NCBI GenBank assembly: GCA_024233975.1
Contig: JACKOX010000014.1
Span: 1-64,000 of the forward strand
Reading direction: 5' to 3'
Length of the DNA: 64,000 nt
Source of the DNA: Rhodanobacteraceae bacterium
GTDB lineage: Bacteria; Pseudomonadota; Gammaproteobacteria; Xanthomonadales; Xanthomonadaceae
This document shows, piece after piece, positions 16,806 to 25,897 of the stretch (position 1 is its first letter; each line of letters starts with the position of its first letter). A program made the position numbers and the translations under genes. The notes below the pieces were generated by a model. The model searched no databases and was not told the origin of the DNA. It worked only from the letters and a program-made list of their open reading frames with translations.

Positions 16806-17504
16806 TCATGGCATCGCGATCCGCAGGGCAGTGGCAGCGGCCAGCGGCGCGAGCACCACGGCCAGCACCAGCGCGGCACCCAGCAGCCAAAGGGCACCTG
16901 CGAACGGAAGGCCCTGCGCGGCGGCCATCACGGCACCGGCACCAAAGATCAGCACCGGCACGTAGAGCGGCAGCGCCAGCAGGGCGAGCAGCATACCAGA
17001 GCGACGCATGCCGACCGTTAAGGCCACCACCACGGTGCCGACCAGACTGAGCAGTGGCGTCCCCAGTAGCAGGCTCTCCCAGAGCACCGGCAGCAGCCGG
17101 CCATCGAGGTTCAGGAAAGCCGCCAGCAGCGGCACGATCAGCAGTACCGGCACCGCGCTGGCCAGCCAGTGCACCAGCACCTTGCAGGCGACCAGCAGTG
17201 CAAGCGGCTGCGGGGCCAACATCAGCTGCTCAAGGCTGCCGTCATCGAGATCGCTGCGGAACAGGCTGTCCAGCGACAGGAGGCCCGACAACAGCACCGC
17301 CACCCAGATCACGCCTGGAGCGATCTTCGCCAACAGCTCCGGTTCCGGGCCCAGCGCCAGTGGGAACAGGCTGACCACCAGCAGGGCGAACATCAGCGGC
17401 TGAGCGGCATCGCCCCGGCGGCGCCAGACCAGCAGCAGGTCGCGACGCAGCAGGGCCAGGCAGGCCGATGCAGTGGAGATCGATGCGTCCGCGTGCCTGA
17501 CCAT
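16806..17504 (-). CDS. ccmB: Heme exporter permease CcmB
   Basis: CcmB is the membrane subunit that pairs with the ATPase CcmA. The 232-residue protein has six predicted membrane segments and the CcmB features LLRRDLLLVWRRRGD near the N-terminus and SLDSLFRSDLDDGSLEQLML around 75. The ATG at 17504 follows the ccmA stop by two bases. The open frame further upstream lies inside ccmA and is not used. Confidence 0.94.
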   Translation of the reverse strand: MVRHADASISTASACLALLRRDLLLVWRRRGDAAQPLMFALLVVSLFPLALGPEPELLAKIAPGVIWVAVLLSGLLSLDSLFRSDLDDGSLEQLMLAPQPLALLVACKVLVHWLASAVPVLLIVPLLAAFLNLDGRLLPVLWESLLLGTPLLSLVGTVVVALTVGMRRSGMLLALLALPLYVPVLIFGAGAVMAAAQGLPFAGALWLLGAALVLAVVLAPLAAATALRIAMP

Positions 17505-17506
17505 GA

Positions 17507-18133
17507 TCAGTCCAGCTCCAGGACGCGCGACCGCACCGCTGGCGTGGCATAGGCACCATGGCTGGTGATCAATGCCGCGCCGCCACCGTTGATGTGTGCC
17601 TCGACCACGCGATTGACCAGTGCGATGCCCTCGAGATCGAGATTGGCGTAGGGCTCGTCCATCAGCCACAGCGGCGAGGGAAGCAGCAACAGTCGGGCGA
17701 GGCCAAGGCGTTTCTTCTGCCCTGCGGAAAGCTGCCGCGCCGGACTGTCCTCGTAGCCGGCGAGGCCGACGGTTTCCAGCACCTCGGTGATGTCCGTGCC
17801 CTCGCGCTGGCCATTGAGGCCGACGGCGAAGCGCAAGTTCTCGACAGCCGTCAGCTCGCCCTTGTGGCCGAGCAGGTGGCCGAGCAGGGCGCAGGTCTGC
17901 GCCACCGACTCGCGGGTTGCGTGTTGGCCGCGGACCTGGATGTCACCTTCACTGGGCGGTAGCAGGCCGGCGAGCACGCGCAGCAGCGTCGTCTTGCCAC
18001 TGCCGTTGCCGCCGTGGATCAGCAAAGCTTCGCCAGCCGCGACATGCAGCGAGAGCGGTCCGAACACAGGCTCTTCGTTGCGCTGGAAGGCCAGCGATTC
18101 GGCGGCCAGCAGAGGTGGTGCAGCAGGGGTCAT
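17507..18133 (-). CDS. ccmA: Cytochrome c biogenesis ATP-binding protein CcmA
   Basis: CcmA hydrolyses ATP to drive release of holo-CcmE from CcmC. The Walker A motif is GGNGSGKTT (41-49), the signature is LSAGQKKRLGLARLLL and the Walker B is LWLMDEPYANLD. The length is 208 residues, as usual. It opens the ccmABCDEFGHI run, in which nearly every junction overlaps or is separated by a few bases; the largest gap is 44 bases, between ccmC and ccmB. Confidence 0.97.
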   Translation of the reverse strand: MTPAAPPLLAAESLAFQRNEEPVFGPLSLHVAAGEALLIHGGNGSGKTTLLRVLAGLLPPSEGDIQVRGQHATRESVAQTCALLGHLLGHKGELTAVENLRFAVGLNGQREGTDITEVLETVGLAGYEDSPARQLSAGQKKRLGLARLLLLPSPLWLMDEPYANLDLEGIALVNRVVEAHINGGGAALITSHGAYATPAVRSRVLELD

Positions 18134-18168
18134 GGGCGGCGAAGCGAGACAGTTGGCGGGGCTGGATG

Positions 18169-18630
18169 CTACGGGTCCGGGCGTTCAGCGTCCATGAAAC
18201 CCGCATCTGCACCCACCATGGTGATATGCCAGCGCAGCCCGACTAGGGCACCGCGTCGCCAGTGAAGCGTCGCAAACTGGCCGCTCTCGCGCGCCAGCAG
18301 GTCGAGCTGTGGGAGCGGAAGATTGCCGACGAGCCAGGCGGGTTCGCTCCAGTCGCCTTCACCGTTCATAGCTGGCCAATGGGCCAATCCCCTGATTTGA
18401 AGTCGGCGCAAGAGCGAGGCATCAGCCCGCTGATTGCTGCGTGTATCCCATTGCCGCGCCCTTGGGTTCCACGCCGTGATCACGCTGAAACTGGTGAATC
18501 GTGGCAGTAGGCGTTCGACGTGGTCGGCGTGTTCACCAACCCGCAAGCGGCATCTGCGGCGTCCGACCGACACCTGGTAGAGGCTTGTCGCAAAAGCTGA
18601 ACCGGTTGCGGAAGTTGGTGTTCCGGTCAC
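18169..18630 (-). CDS. DUF3293 family protein
   Basis: The 153-residue product has FSVITAWNPRARQWDTRSNQ in its middle, then RADASLLRRLQIRG, the recognisable core of DUF3293, whose function is unknown. Length and order of motifs fit the family. GTG at 18630 with GGGG about 5 bases upstream is the best start. The gene ends 35 bases before ccmA on the same strand, so the two may share a transcript. It is divergent from the subtilase gene. Confidence 0.75.
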   Translation of the reverse strand: MTGTPTSATGSAFATSLYQVSVGRRRCRLRVGEHADHVERLLPRFTSFSVITAWNPRARQWDTRSNQRADASLLRRLQIRGLAHWPAMNGEGDWSEPAWLVGNLPLPQLDLLARESGQFATLHWRRGALVGLRWHITMVGADAGFMDAERPDP

Positions 18631-18673
18631 GAACCCCGAGTCTCCATTGCTGTCAAATAAACCGGCGCCACAC

Positions 18674-18701
18674 TTGCGCCACCGCTCTGTCCCGATAAAC
18701 T
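18674..18701 (+). promoter_or_regulatory. Weak sigma-70 promoter candidate for the subtilase gene
   Basis: TTGCGC (18674-18679) and TAAACT (18696-18701) are 16 bases apart and end 30 bases before the ATG. Both boxes deviate clearly from consensus. Confidence 0.3.
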
Positions 18702-18731
18702 GGGGTGTTTTCCCGACGAACGGAAGTATCG

Positions 18732-21700
18732 ATGATCCGCCAGACCACACTCGTCACCGCCATTGCGCTGGGCATGGGGCTTGTCGCCGCAGCTCAGCCT
18801 GTGGCTCATGCAGCCGATGCGACCACAACGGTTGCCCAGAGTGAACGCAGCACCTGGCTGGTGTACTTCGAAGAGCCTGGCGTTGCCAGTTTCCGTGGTT
18901 TCAAGGCCGCCGGCATTACGCCGGAATCCAAGGCAGCGATGGCGCTGAAGGCCACCAGTCCCGCCGTCACCGGCGCGCGTCATCTTGATGTCGAAGCCCC
19001 GGAGAGCGTGGCCTACCGTGACTATCTGGCAGGGCAGCGCAGCGAGCGCCTCATCGAAGGCGGCAAGCGTGTTGGCCGAGACCTCAAGCCGGCGTTCGTC
19101 TACGACCTCGCCACCAATGGCGTGGCGCTGGAACTGAGCGACGGCGAGGCCGCCCTGTTGCGCGATGTGCCCGGCGTCAAGCGCGTCGTCCGTGATTTCG
19201 TCCGCAAGCCGCAGACCGACGCCGGTCCGCGCTGGATCCACGCCGACGCGATCTGGGGCGGCGACCCGTCCGTCGCCAACGAAGGCGAGGGCGTCGTGAT
19301 CGGTGTGGTTGACACAGGCATCCAGGCATCGCACCCGTCGTTCGCCGCCACCGGCCCCGTTGATGGCTATGTCCACAGCAATCCCCGTGGCGCGCGCTTG
19401 GGCCTTTGCGCAGGTGGTGCGGGCAGTTGCAATGACAAGCTCATCGGCATGTACGACTTCACCACGGGCAGTGAAGATAACGAGACCAACGACGGGTCCG
19501 ACAACGTGGGTCACGGAACCCATGTCTCCAGCACGGCCGCTGGTAACCACCTCGATCATTCCCTGAGTTCGGTATCGGGCAGCGTGGTTCGGCATCTGTC
19601 CGGCGTGGCTCCGCATGCCAACCTGATCATGTACAAGGCCTGCGAAGAGGAATCCAGCTGTCAGGGTTCCTGGCTGGTGGCTGCGCTGGATCAGGCCGTT
19701 GCCGATCAGGTCGACGTCATCAACTATTCGATTGGCGGTGGCACCAATAACCCGTGGGGCGATGGCGATGCGCTGGCGTTTCTGGGGGCGCGTGAAGCCG
19801 GAATCGTACCGGTGAGTTCCGCCGGCAATGATGGCCCGGGTGAATCCACCGTCAGTTCGCCCGCGAACGCGCCATGGATGCTGTCGGTGGCCAACGTGTC
19901 TCACAACCGTGTTCAGGGCAATCTGCTGGTGGATATGAGTGGCGGAGATACGCCGCCTCCGGCGGGTGGTGTGCTGTTTGGCGTGGGTGCTACCCAGGGC
20001 TATGGTCCAGCCGACATTGTGTATGCGGGTGACTATGGCAACGCGCTTTGCGCCCAGGGGTCAAATACGGACGCACTGCCACCGGATGAAAGCACCAACC
20101 CCTGGCCAACCGCGCCGGGTGAGCGACCGTTCAATGGCGAGATCGTCGTCTGTGATCGCGGCATCTATGCCCGCGTCATCAAGAGTTTCAATGCCGGCCT
20201 TGCCGGTGCCGGTGGCTTCGTGCTCGCGAACGGCAGTGCCGAGGGCGAGAGCATCGTGCGCGACAGCCACAGCATCCCGGGTACGCACATCGGGTACTTC
20301 GAGGGCCAGGAACTCAAGCAGTGGCTGGCATCCGGAACCGGGCATCGGGCCCGAATTGCCGGCGACACCGTGTCCGAGAATGATGCCTATGGCGACATTC
20401 TCAATCAGAGCAGCAGTCGAGGTCTGGGATTGTGGGGCAGCTTCCTGACGCCGAACATCAGCGCGCCTGGCACCAATATCCTCGCAGCGGTGCCGGGTAG
20501 TGGTTTCGCCTTCTATACCGGCACATCGATGGCTTCGCCGCATGTGGCCGGATCGGCAGCGCTACTCATCAAGGCACATCCGGACTGGAACCCGGCCCAG
20601 GTGACCTCCGCCCTGCTCACGACCGCACGCCCTTCGGTCAAGGTGGATTTCGAGACGCCAGCCACGCCGCTGGAGCAGGGTAGCGGCACCGTTGACCTAG
20701 CGAAGGCTGTGTACGCCGGCCTGTATTTCCCGATCGGCCGCAGCGACTTCGATGCCGCCAACGGTGGCGATACCCGCGCGATGAATCTGCCGGCGTTGGT
20801 CGACAAGAACTGTCACCTCACGTGTTCGATGAGTCGTACGGTGAAAGACATGGCCGGTGGTGGCACGTGGACCGCTGTTTTCGACCTTCCCGATGGAGCG
20901 GTGGCCAACGTTTCACCATCGACCTTCACATTGACCGATGGTCAGTCGAAGACGCTGGATTTCAGTTTCGACGTCAGTGGTGCGAATGTTTCCGGCGACT
21001 GGGTGTTCGGTCATCTGCGTCTGGAACGCAGTGAGAATGACGGGATTTCCGACGTGGAGATTCCGGTGGCGATCAAGTCCCTGGCAGGCAACCTGCCGGC
21101 CTCTATCGATATCGAGACGGATAGCGAAAGCGGTTTTGCCGACATCGACTTCAGTGGGCTGGTGGCCCTGCCGGAAGCGCGATTTGCGAGCAGTGTGCTG
21201 AATGATCAATTCCAAGAGACTGCTCGGCTGAAGCGCGGGAACACCGGCGGTACTTATGATGGTCCGTTCGACGACAGCGTACTGGAGATGTTCAGCATTC
21301 CCGCTTCGAGTGTCGAGCGTGTCTTCTCGGCGGACCTGTCGTCGGAAGACACGGCATATGCCGAGCTTTACATCGGCTTTGATGCCGATGGTGATGGCCT
21401 ACCCTCCGAAGGCGAGGAGCTCTGCGCCAATGACACGGTTTCGTCCAGCAAGCATTGCGAATATTCGCTGCCTGCGCTTGCATCGGGAATCGATCTGTGG
21501 GTGCTGGTGAACAACGCAACCAGTGGCAGTCCGCTCGTCCGTGATGATGTCGAGCTGACCTATCAGGTTATTGATCCCTCTCAAACCAGCGGTCTGGATC
21601 TGGTTGCGACCGGACCAGGCCATGTGGCGCAGGATGAAGCGTTTCCCGTGCGAATCAGCTGGGATGCACCGGACCTGCTGCCAGGGCATCGCAAGTTGGG

Positions 21701-22889
21701 TTATCTGCTACTCGGCGCAAAGGCTGGTCGCGAGGGCAAGACTGGCAAAGTCCCGGTGACGATCAGCCGTGTGGGTGATACGGATGCGGCGGCGGCTCTG
21801 GTGTCCGGGCGTGCCCGTGCCATGAAACTCGCTGCGGGCGACGCGCAGGAACGTCTGTTCATCGATGTGCCGCCGAATGCCAGTCGACTGCAGATCAGCA
21901 GCAGCGGTACGGGTGAAGTGGACCTTTATGCCGCATGGGCCGGTGATTTTCCGACGTCGGTGACTGATACACGCATTGCATCAGCACCACAGCGAGGCGA
22001 AGCCGACGCGACATCCATCCATGCGGGTGCTACGGAAAATATTGATTTGCAGGGTGCCGCGCTGAAACCCGGGCGCTGGTATGTAACCCCAGTCAATGCT
22101 GGTACAGACCAAGCTTCTTTCAGCCTGATGGCTACAGTGTCTGCAGGGGCTGATGCTCCGCCGGTTCCCCAGTTCGGTGGGTACTTCAATCCTGATCGGT
22201 CCGGCTCGGGAGCGTTCATGTACCAGGCGGGTGGCGCTTGGGTACTGATTCTGTATTCGTACCTAGACGATGGCACGCCTACCTGGTTCCTTGGCGCCAA
22301 CGCCAAGCCTGCTGGCAACAATGGGAGCTGGACGGTTCCGCTCTACCGCAATACATGGGACGGCGACAGCCCCATCGCGAGACAGGTCGGAGAAGCAACG
22401 GTCACCGCGCTTGATAATCAGCGCATGATGTTGACGACAACCATTGACGGTGAAGTCGCTAGCCAGAATATGCTTCGCGTCGATTCTGGCGCGTGCCCGG
22501 TGGGTGATGGTGGGCCGCTACACCTGTCTGCTACCTGGTTCCCTCCGTCAGAGTCTGGATATGGTTTCAGCGTCATTGCACTGCCGGATGCGGAAGTGAC
22601 GGCGGCATATTTCTACGACGACAAGGGCATGCCTCGCTGGGCGATAGGCTCGGCCTCGCCATTTGGCACATCAACGTTGCCGATGACGGTTTTCACCGGT
22701 GGTAGCTGCCTTTCCTGCGATTACCAGGCGGCGACAGGGCATGCAGCTGGCGAATATGTTCGCAGCTACACCGTTGACGGCAGCAGTGGTCATGCAGAAC
22801 TGAACATCACTTTGCCGACACCGCTAAGCGGGCACTGGCAGACGGAAGCGGACATCATTCCGCTGACTGAGTCGTCGGTTTGCCAATAA
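18732..22889 (+). CDS. Secreted subtilisin-like serine protease (S8) with PA insert and tandem C-terminal modules
   Basis: The 1385-residue product has a signal peptide cleaved near AHAAD, then an inhibitor-type propeptide (about 38-165). The S8 catalytic domain has Asp194 (GVVDTGIQ), His261 (GHGTHVSS) and Ser599 (GTSMASPHVAG). A protease-associated insert lies between the His and Ser blocks, roughly 410-540. A fibronectin-like and calcium-binding-like stretch follows (DADGDGLPSEGEE). The last 250 residues hold two related modules of about 100-120 residues (GGYFNPDRSGSG and ATWFPPSESGYGFSV), each with a W-F-G motif. ATG at 18732 has GGAAG upstream. It is probably an extracellular degradative protease. 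Confidence 0.93.
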   Translation: MIRQTTLVTAIALGMGLVAAAQPVAHAADATTTVAQSERSTWLVYFEEPGVASFRGFKAAGITPESKAAMALKATSPAVTGARHLDVEAPESVAYRDYLAGQRSERLIEGGKRVGRDLKPAFVYDLATNGVALELSDGEAALLRDVPGVKRVVRDFVRKPQTDAGPRWIHADAIWGGDPSVANEGEGVVIGVVDTGIQASHPSFAATGPVDGYVHSNPRGARLGLCAGGAGSCNDKLIGMYDFTTGSEDNETNDGSDNVGHGTHVSSTAAGNHLDHSLSSVSGSVVRHLSGVAPHANLIMYKACEEESSCQGSWLVAALDQAVADQVDVINYSIGGGTNNPWGDGDALAFLGAREAGIVPVSSAGNDGPGESTVSSPANAPWMLSVANVSHNRVQGNLLVDMSGGDTPPPAGGVLFGVGATQGYGPADIVYAGDYGNALCAQGSNTDALPPDESTNPWPTAPGERPFNGEIVVCDRGIYARVIKSFNAGLAGAGGFVLANGSAEGESIVRDSHSIPGTHIGYFEGQELKQWLASGTGHRARIAGDTVSENDAYGDILNQSSSRGLGLWGSFLTPNISAPGTNILAAVPGSGFAFYTGTSMASPHVAGSAALLIKAHPDWNPAQVTSALLTTARPSVKVDFETPATPLEQGSGTVDLAKAVYAGLYFPIGRSDFDAANGGDTRAMNLPALVDKNCHLTCSMSRTVKDMAGGGTWTAVFDLPDGAVANVSPSTFTLTDGQSKTLDFSFDVSGANVSGDWVFGHLRLERSENDGISDVEIPVAIKSLAGNLPASIDIETDSESGFADIDFSGLVALPEARFASSVLNDQFQETARLKRGNTGGTYDGPFDDSVLEMFSIPASSVERVFSADLSSEDTAYAELYIGFDADGDGLPSEGEELCANDTVSSSKHCEYSLPALASGIDLWVLVNNATSGSPLVRDDVELTYQVIDPSQTSGLDLVATGPGHVAQDEAFPVRISWDAPDLLPGHRKLGYLLLGAKAGREGKTGKVPVTISRVGDTDAAAALVSGRARAMKLAAGDAQERLFIDVPPNASRLQISSSGTGEVDLYAAWAGDFPTSVTDTRIASAPQRGEADATSIHAGATENIDLQGAALKPGRWYVTPVNAGTDQASFSLMATVSAGADAPPVPQFGGYFNPDRSGSGAFMYQAGGAWVLILYSYLDDGTPTWFLGANAKPAGNNGSWTVPLYRNTWDGDSPIARQVGEATVTALDNQRMMLTTTIDGEVASQNMLRVDSGACPVGDGGPLHLSATWFPPSESGYGFSVIALPDAEVTAAYFYDDKGMPRWAIGSASPFGTSTLPMTVFTGGSCLSCDYQAATGHAAGEYVRSYTVDGSSGHAELNITLPTPLSGHWQTEADIIPLTESSVCQ

Positions 22890-22894
22890 GGGAA

Positions 22895-22923
22895 AGCCGG
22901 GCCGGCACATCGCCAGCCCGGCT
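22895..22923 (+). terminator. Hairpin after the subtilase gene
   Basis: AGCCGGGC (22895-22902) and GCCCGGCT (22916-22923) form an 8-bp stem right after the stop codon. There is no U-tract, so it may serve as an RNA end or stability structure. Confidence 0.4.
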
Positions 22924-22955
22924 ATCATTCCGTGACGCGTTGAAAGGAGTCGACA

Positions 22956-24122
22956 GTGAATCGGCTGACCAGCAAGTTGCCGAAAGTCGGCACGACCATC
23001 TTTACCGTCATGTCGCAGCTGGCGATGAAGCACGGCGCGATGAACCTGGGGCAGGGTTTTCCCGACTTCGCCGTGCCGCCTGAACTGGTGGATGCGCTGG
23101 AGCGCGCCATGCGTGCCGGCCACAACCAGTACGCGCCGATGACGGGAATTCCCGCGCTTCGGCAGGCCATTGCCGCCAAGACCGAAGCGCTGTATGGCCA
23201 TCCGGTTGATGCCGATACCGAAGTCACCGTCACCAGTGGTGCGACCGAGGCGATTTTCGCCACCGTGCATGCGCTGATTCGTGCGGGTGACGAGGTCATC
23301 GTTCTCGACCCCTGCTATGACTGTTACGAGCCGGCCATCGAACTGGCTGGTGCGACGGCCGTCCACGTGCCGTTGACCGATCCTGGCTTCCGCCCCGACT
23401 GGGAGCGCATTGAGGCCGCCGTGTCGCCGCGGACGCGCATGATCATCGTCAACACGCCGCACAATCCCTGTGGTTCGGCGTTCGAGCCCGGTGACCTTGA
23501 TGCGCTGGCCGCGTTGGCGGAACGACATGGCCTGTGGGTGATCTCGGACGAAGTCTACGAGCACATTGCCTTCGGTGAGCATGGTCACCAGAGTGTGCTG
23601 CGGCACCCGGGTCTGGCTGCACGCAGTCTCGTTGTCAGCTCGTTCGGCAAGACCTTCCACTGCACGGGATGGAAGGTTGGTTACTGCATCGCGCCGGCTG
23701 ACCTTTCGGCCGAGTTCCGGAAGGTGCACCAGTACCTGACCTTCTGCACCTTCAATCCGGCGCAGCATGCCCTGGCAGAAATGCTGGATCAGCATCCCGA
23801 GCACTACCGATCATTGCCGGATTTCTATCGAGACAAGCGTGATCGTTTCCGTGATGCCCTGGCCGCCTCGGCATTCGGCCTCCCGTCGGTGGATGGCAGC
23901 TATTTCCAGCTCGTTGACTATTCTGCCATCAGTGATCGGGACGACATGGCGTTCTGCCGCTGGCTGGTGGAAGAGCAGGGCGTGGCGGCTATTCCGCTGT
24001 CGCCGTTCTATGCCGAACCGCCGGCCGGACAGCGCCTAATACGCCTGTGTTTCGCCAAGGACGATGCCACGCTGGACGCGGCGGCCGCAAAACTCTGCGC
24101 CATTGCACCCGGTAGCGGCTGA
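22956..24122 (+). CDS. YbdL-type pyridoxal-phosphate aminotransferase (methionine/glutamine-preferring)
   Basis: This fold-type I aminotransferase most resembles YbdL and related enzymes that use methionine or glutamine as amino donor. The PLP lysine is Lys232 in SSFGKTFHCTGWKVG. NTPHNPCGSAF and SDEVYEHIAF are the usual cofactor-contact motifs. The length is 388 residues. The start is GTG at 22956 behind a strong AAAGGAG. It is followed 41 bases on by an omega-amidase gene, a pairing that supports a transaminase-amidase pathway on glutamine or its keto acid. Confidence 0.88.
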   Translation: MNRLTSKLPKVGTTIFTVMSQLAMKHGAMNLGQGFPDFAVPPELVDALERAMRAGHNQYAPMTGIPALRQAIAAKTEALYGHPVDADTEVTVTSGATEAIFATVHALIRAGDEVIVLDPCYDCYEPAIELAGATAVHVPLTDPGFRPDWERIEAAVSPRTRMIIVNTPHNPCGSAFEPGDLDALAALAERHGLWVISDEVYEHIAFGEHGHQSVLRHPGLAARSLVVSSFGKTFHCTGWKVGYCIAPADLSAEFRKVHQYLTFCTFNPAQHALAEMLDQHPEHYRSLPDFYRDKRDRFRDALAASAFGLPSVDGSYFQLVDYSAISDRDDMAFCRWLVEEQGVAAIPLSPFYAEPPAGQRLIRLCFAKDDATLDAAAAKLCAIAPGSG

Positions 24123-24163
24123 GCCGTTAAGATCGGCACCTGCCTGTGTCGCGAGCCTCGAAT

Positions 24164-24967
24164 ATGCCTTCCAGTGATCTGCGCGTCTCCGTGGTCCAGG
24201 CGGCCACTGTCTGGCATGACGCCGCCGCCAATCGTGCCCTCTACGGTGATCTGGTTCGACCGCTGGCGGGGCAGAGCGACCTCATCGTGCTGCCCGAGAC
24301 GTTCACCAGCGGATTCAGTAACGACGCCGTCGACGGCGCCGAGACCATGCAGGGCGAGAGCGTCGCCTGGCTGCGCGAGCTAGCGGCGGAAGTCGGTGCG
24401 GTGGTGACCGGCAGCATGGTCATCCGCGATGGCGACACCGTGTTCAATCGCCTGTTGTGGGCGCGGCCGGACGGTAGCCTGGCCACCTATGACAAGCGCC
24501 ACCTTTTCCGCATGGCCGGCGAGCACCAGCGCTATGGCGCGGGATCCCAGCGCCTTGTCGTGGAGCTGAAGGGCTGGCGGGTCTGCCCGCAGGTGTGCTA
24601 CGACCTGCGTTTCCCGGTGTTCCTGCGCAACCGCTGGGACGCAGCCACGGAACGCTATGACTACGACTTGTTGCTGTTCGTCGCCAACTGGCCACGCCCG
24701 CGCCGCGACGCCTGGCGCACGCTGCTGCGCGCGCGCGCCATCGAGAACCTGGCCTGCGTGGTCGGCGTGAACCGCGTTGGCGCCGATGGCAACGATATCG
24801 ACTATGCCGGCGACAGCGCCGTGATCGATGCATCCGGGCAGGTGTTGGCGGCGCTGGGGCCGGAGCCGACGACAGTGACGCTTACGCTGTCTGCCGAACA
24901 GGTCCACGCCTGGCGCGAGCGCTTCCCGGCGTATCGGGATGCCGACGCCTTCGAGTTGCAGTCCTGA
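24164..24967 (+). CDS. YafV/Nit2-type omega-amidase (nitrilase superfamily)
   Basis: Omega-amidases hydrolyse alpha-ketoglutaramate (or alpha-ketosuccinamate) to the keto acid and ammonia. The nitrilase triad is visible as Glu45 (VLPETF), Lys111 (YDKRHLF) and Cys145 (QVCYDLRFP). The length from ATG 24164 is 267 residues; GTG at 24146 would add six. The next gene upstream encodes a YbdL-type aminotransferase, which would make the amidase substrate when glutamine is the amino donor. Confidence 0.88.
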   Translation: MPSSDLRVSVVQAATVWHDAAANRALYGDLVRPLAGQSDLIVLPETFTSGFSNDAVDGAETMQGESVAWLRELAAEVGAVVTGSMVIRDGDTVFNRLLWARPDGSLATYDKRHLFRMAGEHQRYGAGSQRLVVELKGWRVCPQVCYDLRFPVFLRNRWDAATERYDYDLLLFVANWPRPRRDAWRTLLRARAIENLACVVGVNRVGADGNDIDYAGDSAVIDASGQVLAALGPEPTTVTLTLSAEQVHAWRERFPAYRDADAFELQS

Positions 24968-25079
24968 CGGGCGGCAGCCATCGATGTCCTTGCTGGTGCG
25001 TGTCCCTTTTCATGCCCGGTCTTCGTATCCAACAATGAGACCGGTACTGGTTGCGACCGGCAGTGCCGGAAATTCAGGC

Positions 25080-25085
25080 TAGAAT
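25080..25085 (+). promoter_or_regulatory. -10 box TAGAAT upstream of the CsgG-like gene
   Basis: TAGAAT lies 34 bases before the ATG at 25120. No good -35 is visible at 16-18 bases. The position between the yafV-type gene and its downstream neighbour supports a separate transcript. Confidence 0.4.
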
Positions 25086-25119
25086 GGCCCCTCGGGGTGA
25101 AAAAACGGGAGATCGCTTC

Positions 25120-25830
25120 ATGAAACAGTTGTTCAAGCAGATGATTCTCGGCGTCGCGTTGCTCGGCGCCAGCGCTGTGGCCATGGCACAGAAGCCGACC
25201 ATCGGTGTCGCAGAGTTCAAGAATGAGTCCGGTGCCGGCTGGTGGCGTGGCGGCGTGGGCTGGGAGCTGTCCGGCATGCTGGCCAATGAGCTGGCGGCCA
25301 CCGGCGACTTCAACGTCGTTGAGCGCAGCAAGCTTGAGTCGGTACTGGCCGAGCAGGATCTGGCCGCTTCCGGCCGCGTTTCGTCGTCGACGGGCGCGCG
25401 CATTGGCAAGCTGACCGGCGCCCAGTATCTGGTGATGGGCACGGTCACGTCCTACGAGGAAGGTACTTCCAGCAAGGGCGGCGGCATTGCCTTCAAGGGT
25501 ATTTCCCTGGGCGGCAAGAAGAGCAAGGCCTATGTGGCTGTCGATATCCGAGTGGTCAATTCGACCACGGGCGAGATTGACTTCGTGCGCACCATCGAGG
25601 GTGAGGCCAAGAGCGGTGGCATGAGCGTTGGCCTGTACCGCGGCGGCTTCGGCGGCTCGATGGCGCAGGAGAACAAGACGCCCGCCGGCAAGGCGATTCG
25701 TGCGGCTCTGGTGCTGACCACGGACTACCTGAGCTGCGTGATGGTCCAGCGCAACGGCTGCGAGTCGAAGTACGAGGCGGCTGACCAGCGTCGTCGCGAA
25801 AAGACCCGCTCGGCACTGGATATCGACTGA
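25120..25830 (+). CDS. CsgG/HfaB-like secreted protein
   Basis: The 236-residue product has a signal peptide ending AMAQK and no lipobox cysteine. The body matches the CsgG-like nucleotide-binding-fold core: KPTIGVAEFKN, GMLANELAATGDFNVVER and TGAQYLVMGTVTSYEEG. True curli CsgG is a lipoprotein pore; this protein lacks the lipid cysteine and no curli genes are nearby, so a periplasmic CsgG-family role is more likely. ATG at 25120 has GGGAG upstream. A strong terminator follows. Confidence 0.8.
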   Translation: MKQLFKQMILGVALLGASAVAMAQKPTIGVAEFKNESGAGWWRGGVGWELSGMLANELAATGDFNVVERSKLESVLAEQDLAASGRVSSSTGARIGKLTGAQYLVMGTVTSYEEGTSSKGGGIAFKGISLGGKKSKAYVAVDIRVVNSTTGEIDFVRTIEGEAKSGGMSVGLYRGGFGGSMAQENKTPAGKAIRAALVLTTDYLSCVMVQRNGCESKYEAADQRRREKTRSALDID

Positions 25831-25842
25831 GACATCCGGCAA

Positions 25843-25882
25843 GCCAACAAAAAACCCGGCAATCGCCGGGTTTTTTGTTGGC
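25843..25882. terminator. Bidirectional intrinsic terminator
   Basis: An 18-bp perfect stem (25843-25860 and 25865-25882) with a 4-base loop has GC-rich CCCGGC/GCCGGG at its top and runs of six A and six T at its base. It ends both the CsgG-like gene and the convergent beta-helix gene. Confidence 0.95.
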
Positions 25883-25897
25883 CGATGAAAAGCCGGA

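Noticed and set aside
18627..19904. A 425-codon minus-strand frame opposite the start of the subtilase
   Set aside because: It overlaps the signal peptide and catalytic domain of a clear S8 protease and has no features of its own.
25120..25830. Curli secretion pore CsgG
   Set aside because: No lipobox cysteine and no csg neighbours; only the CsgG-like core fold is supported.
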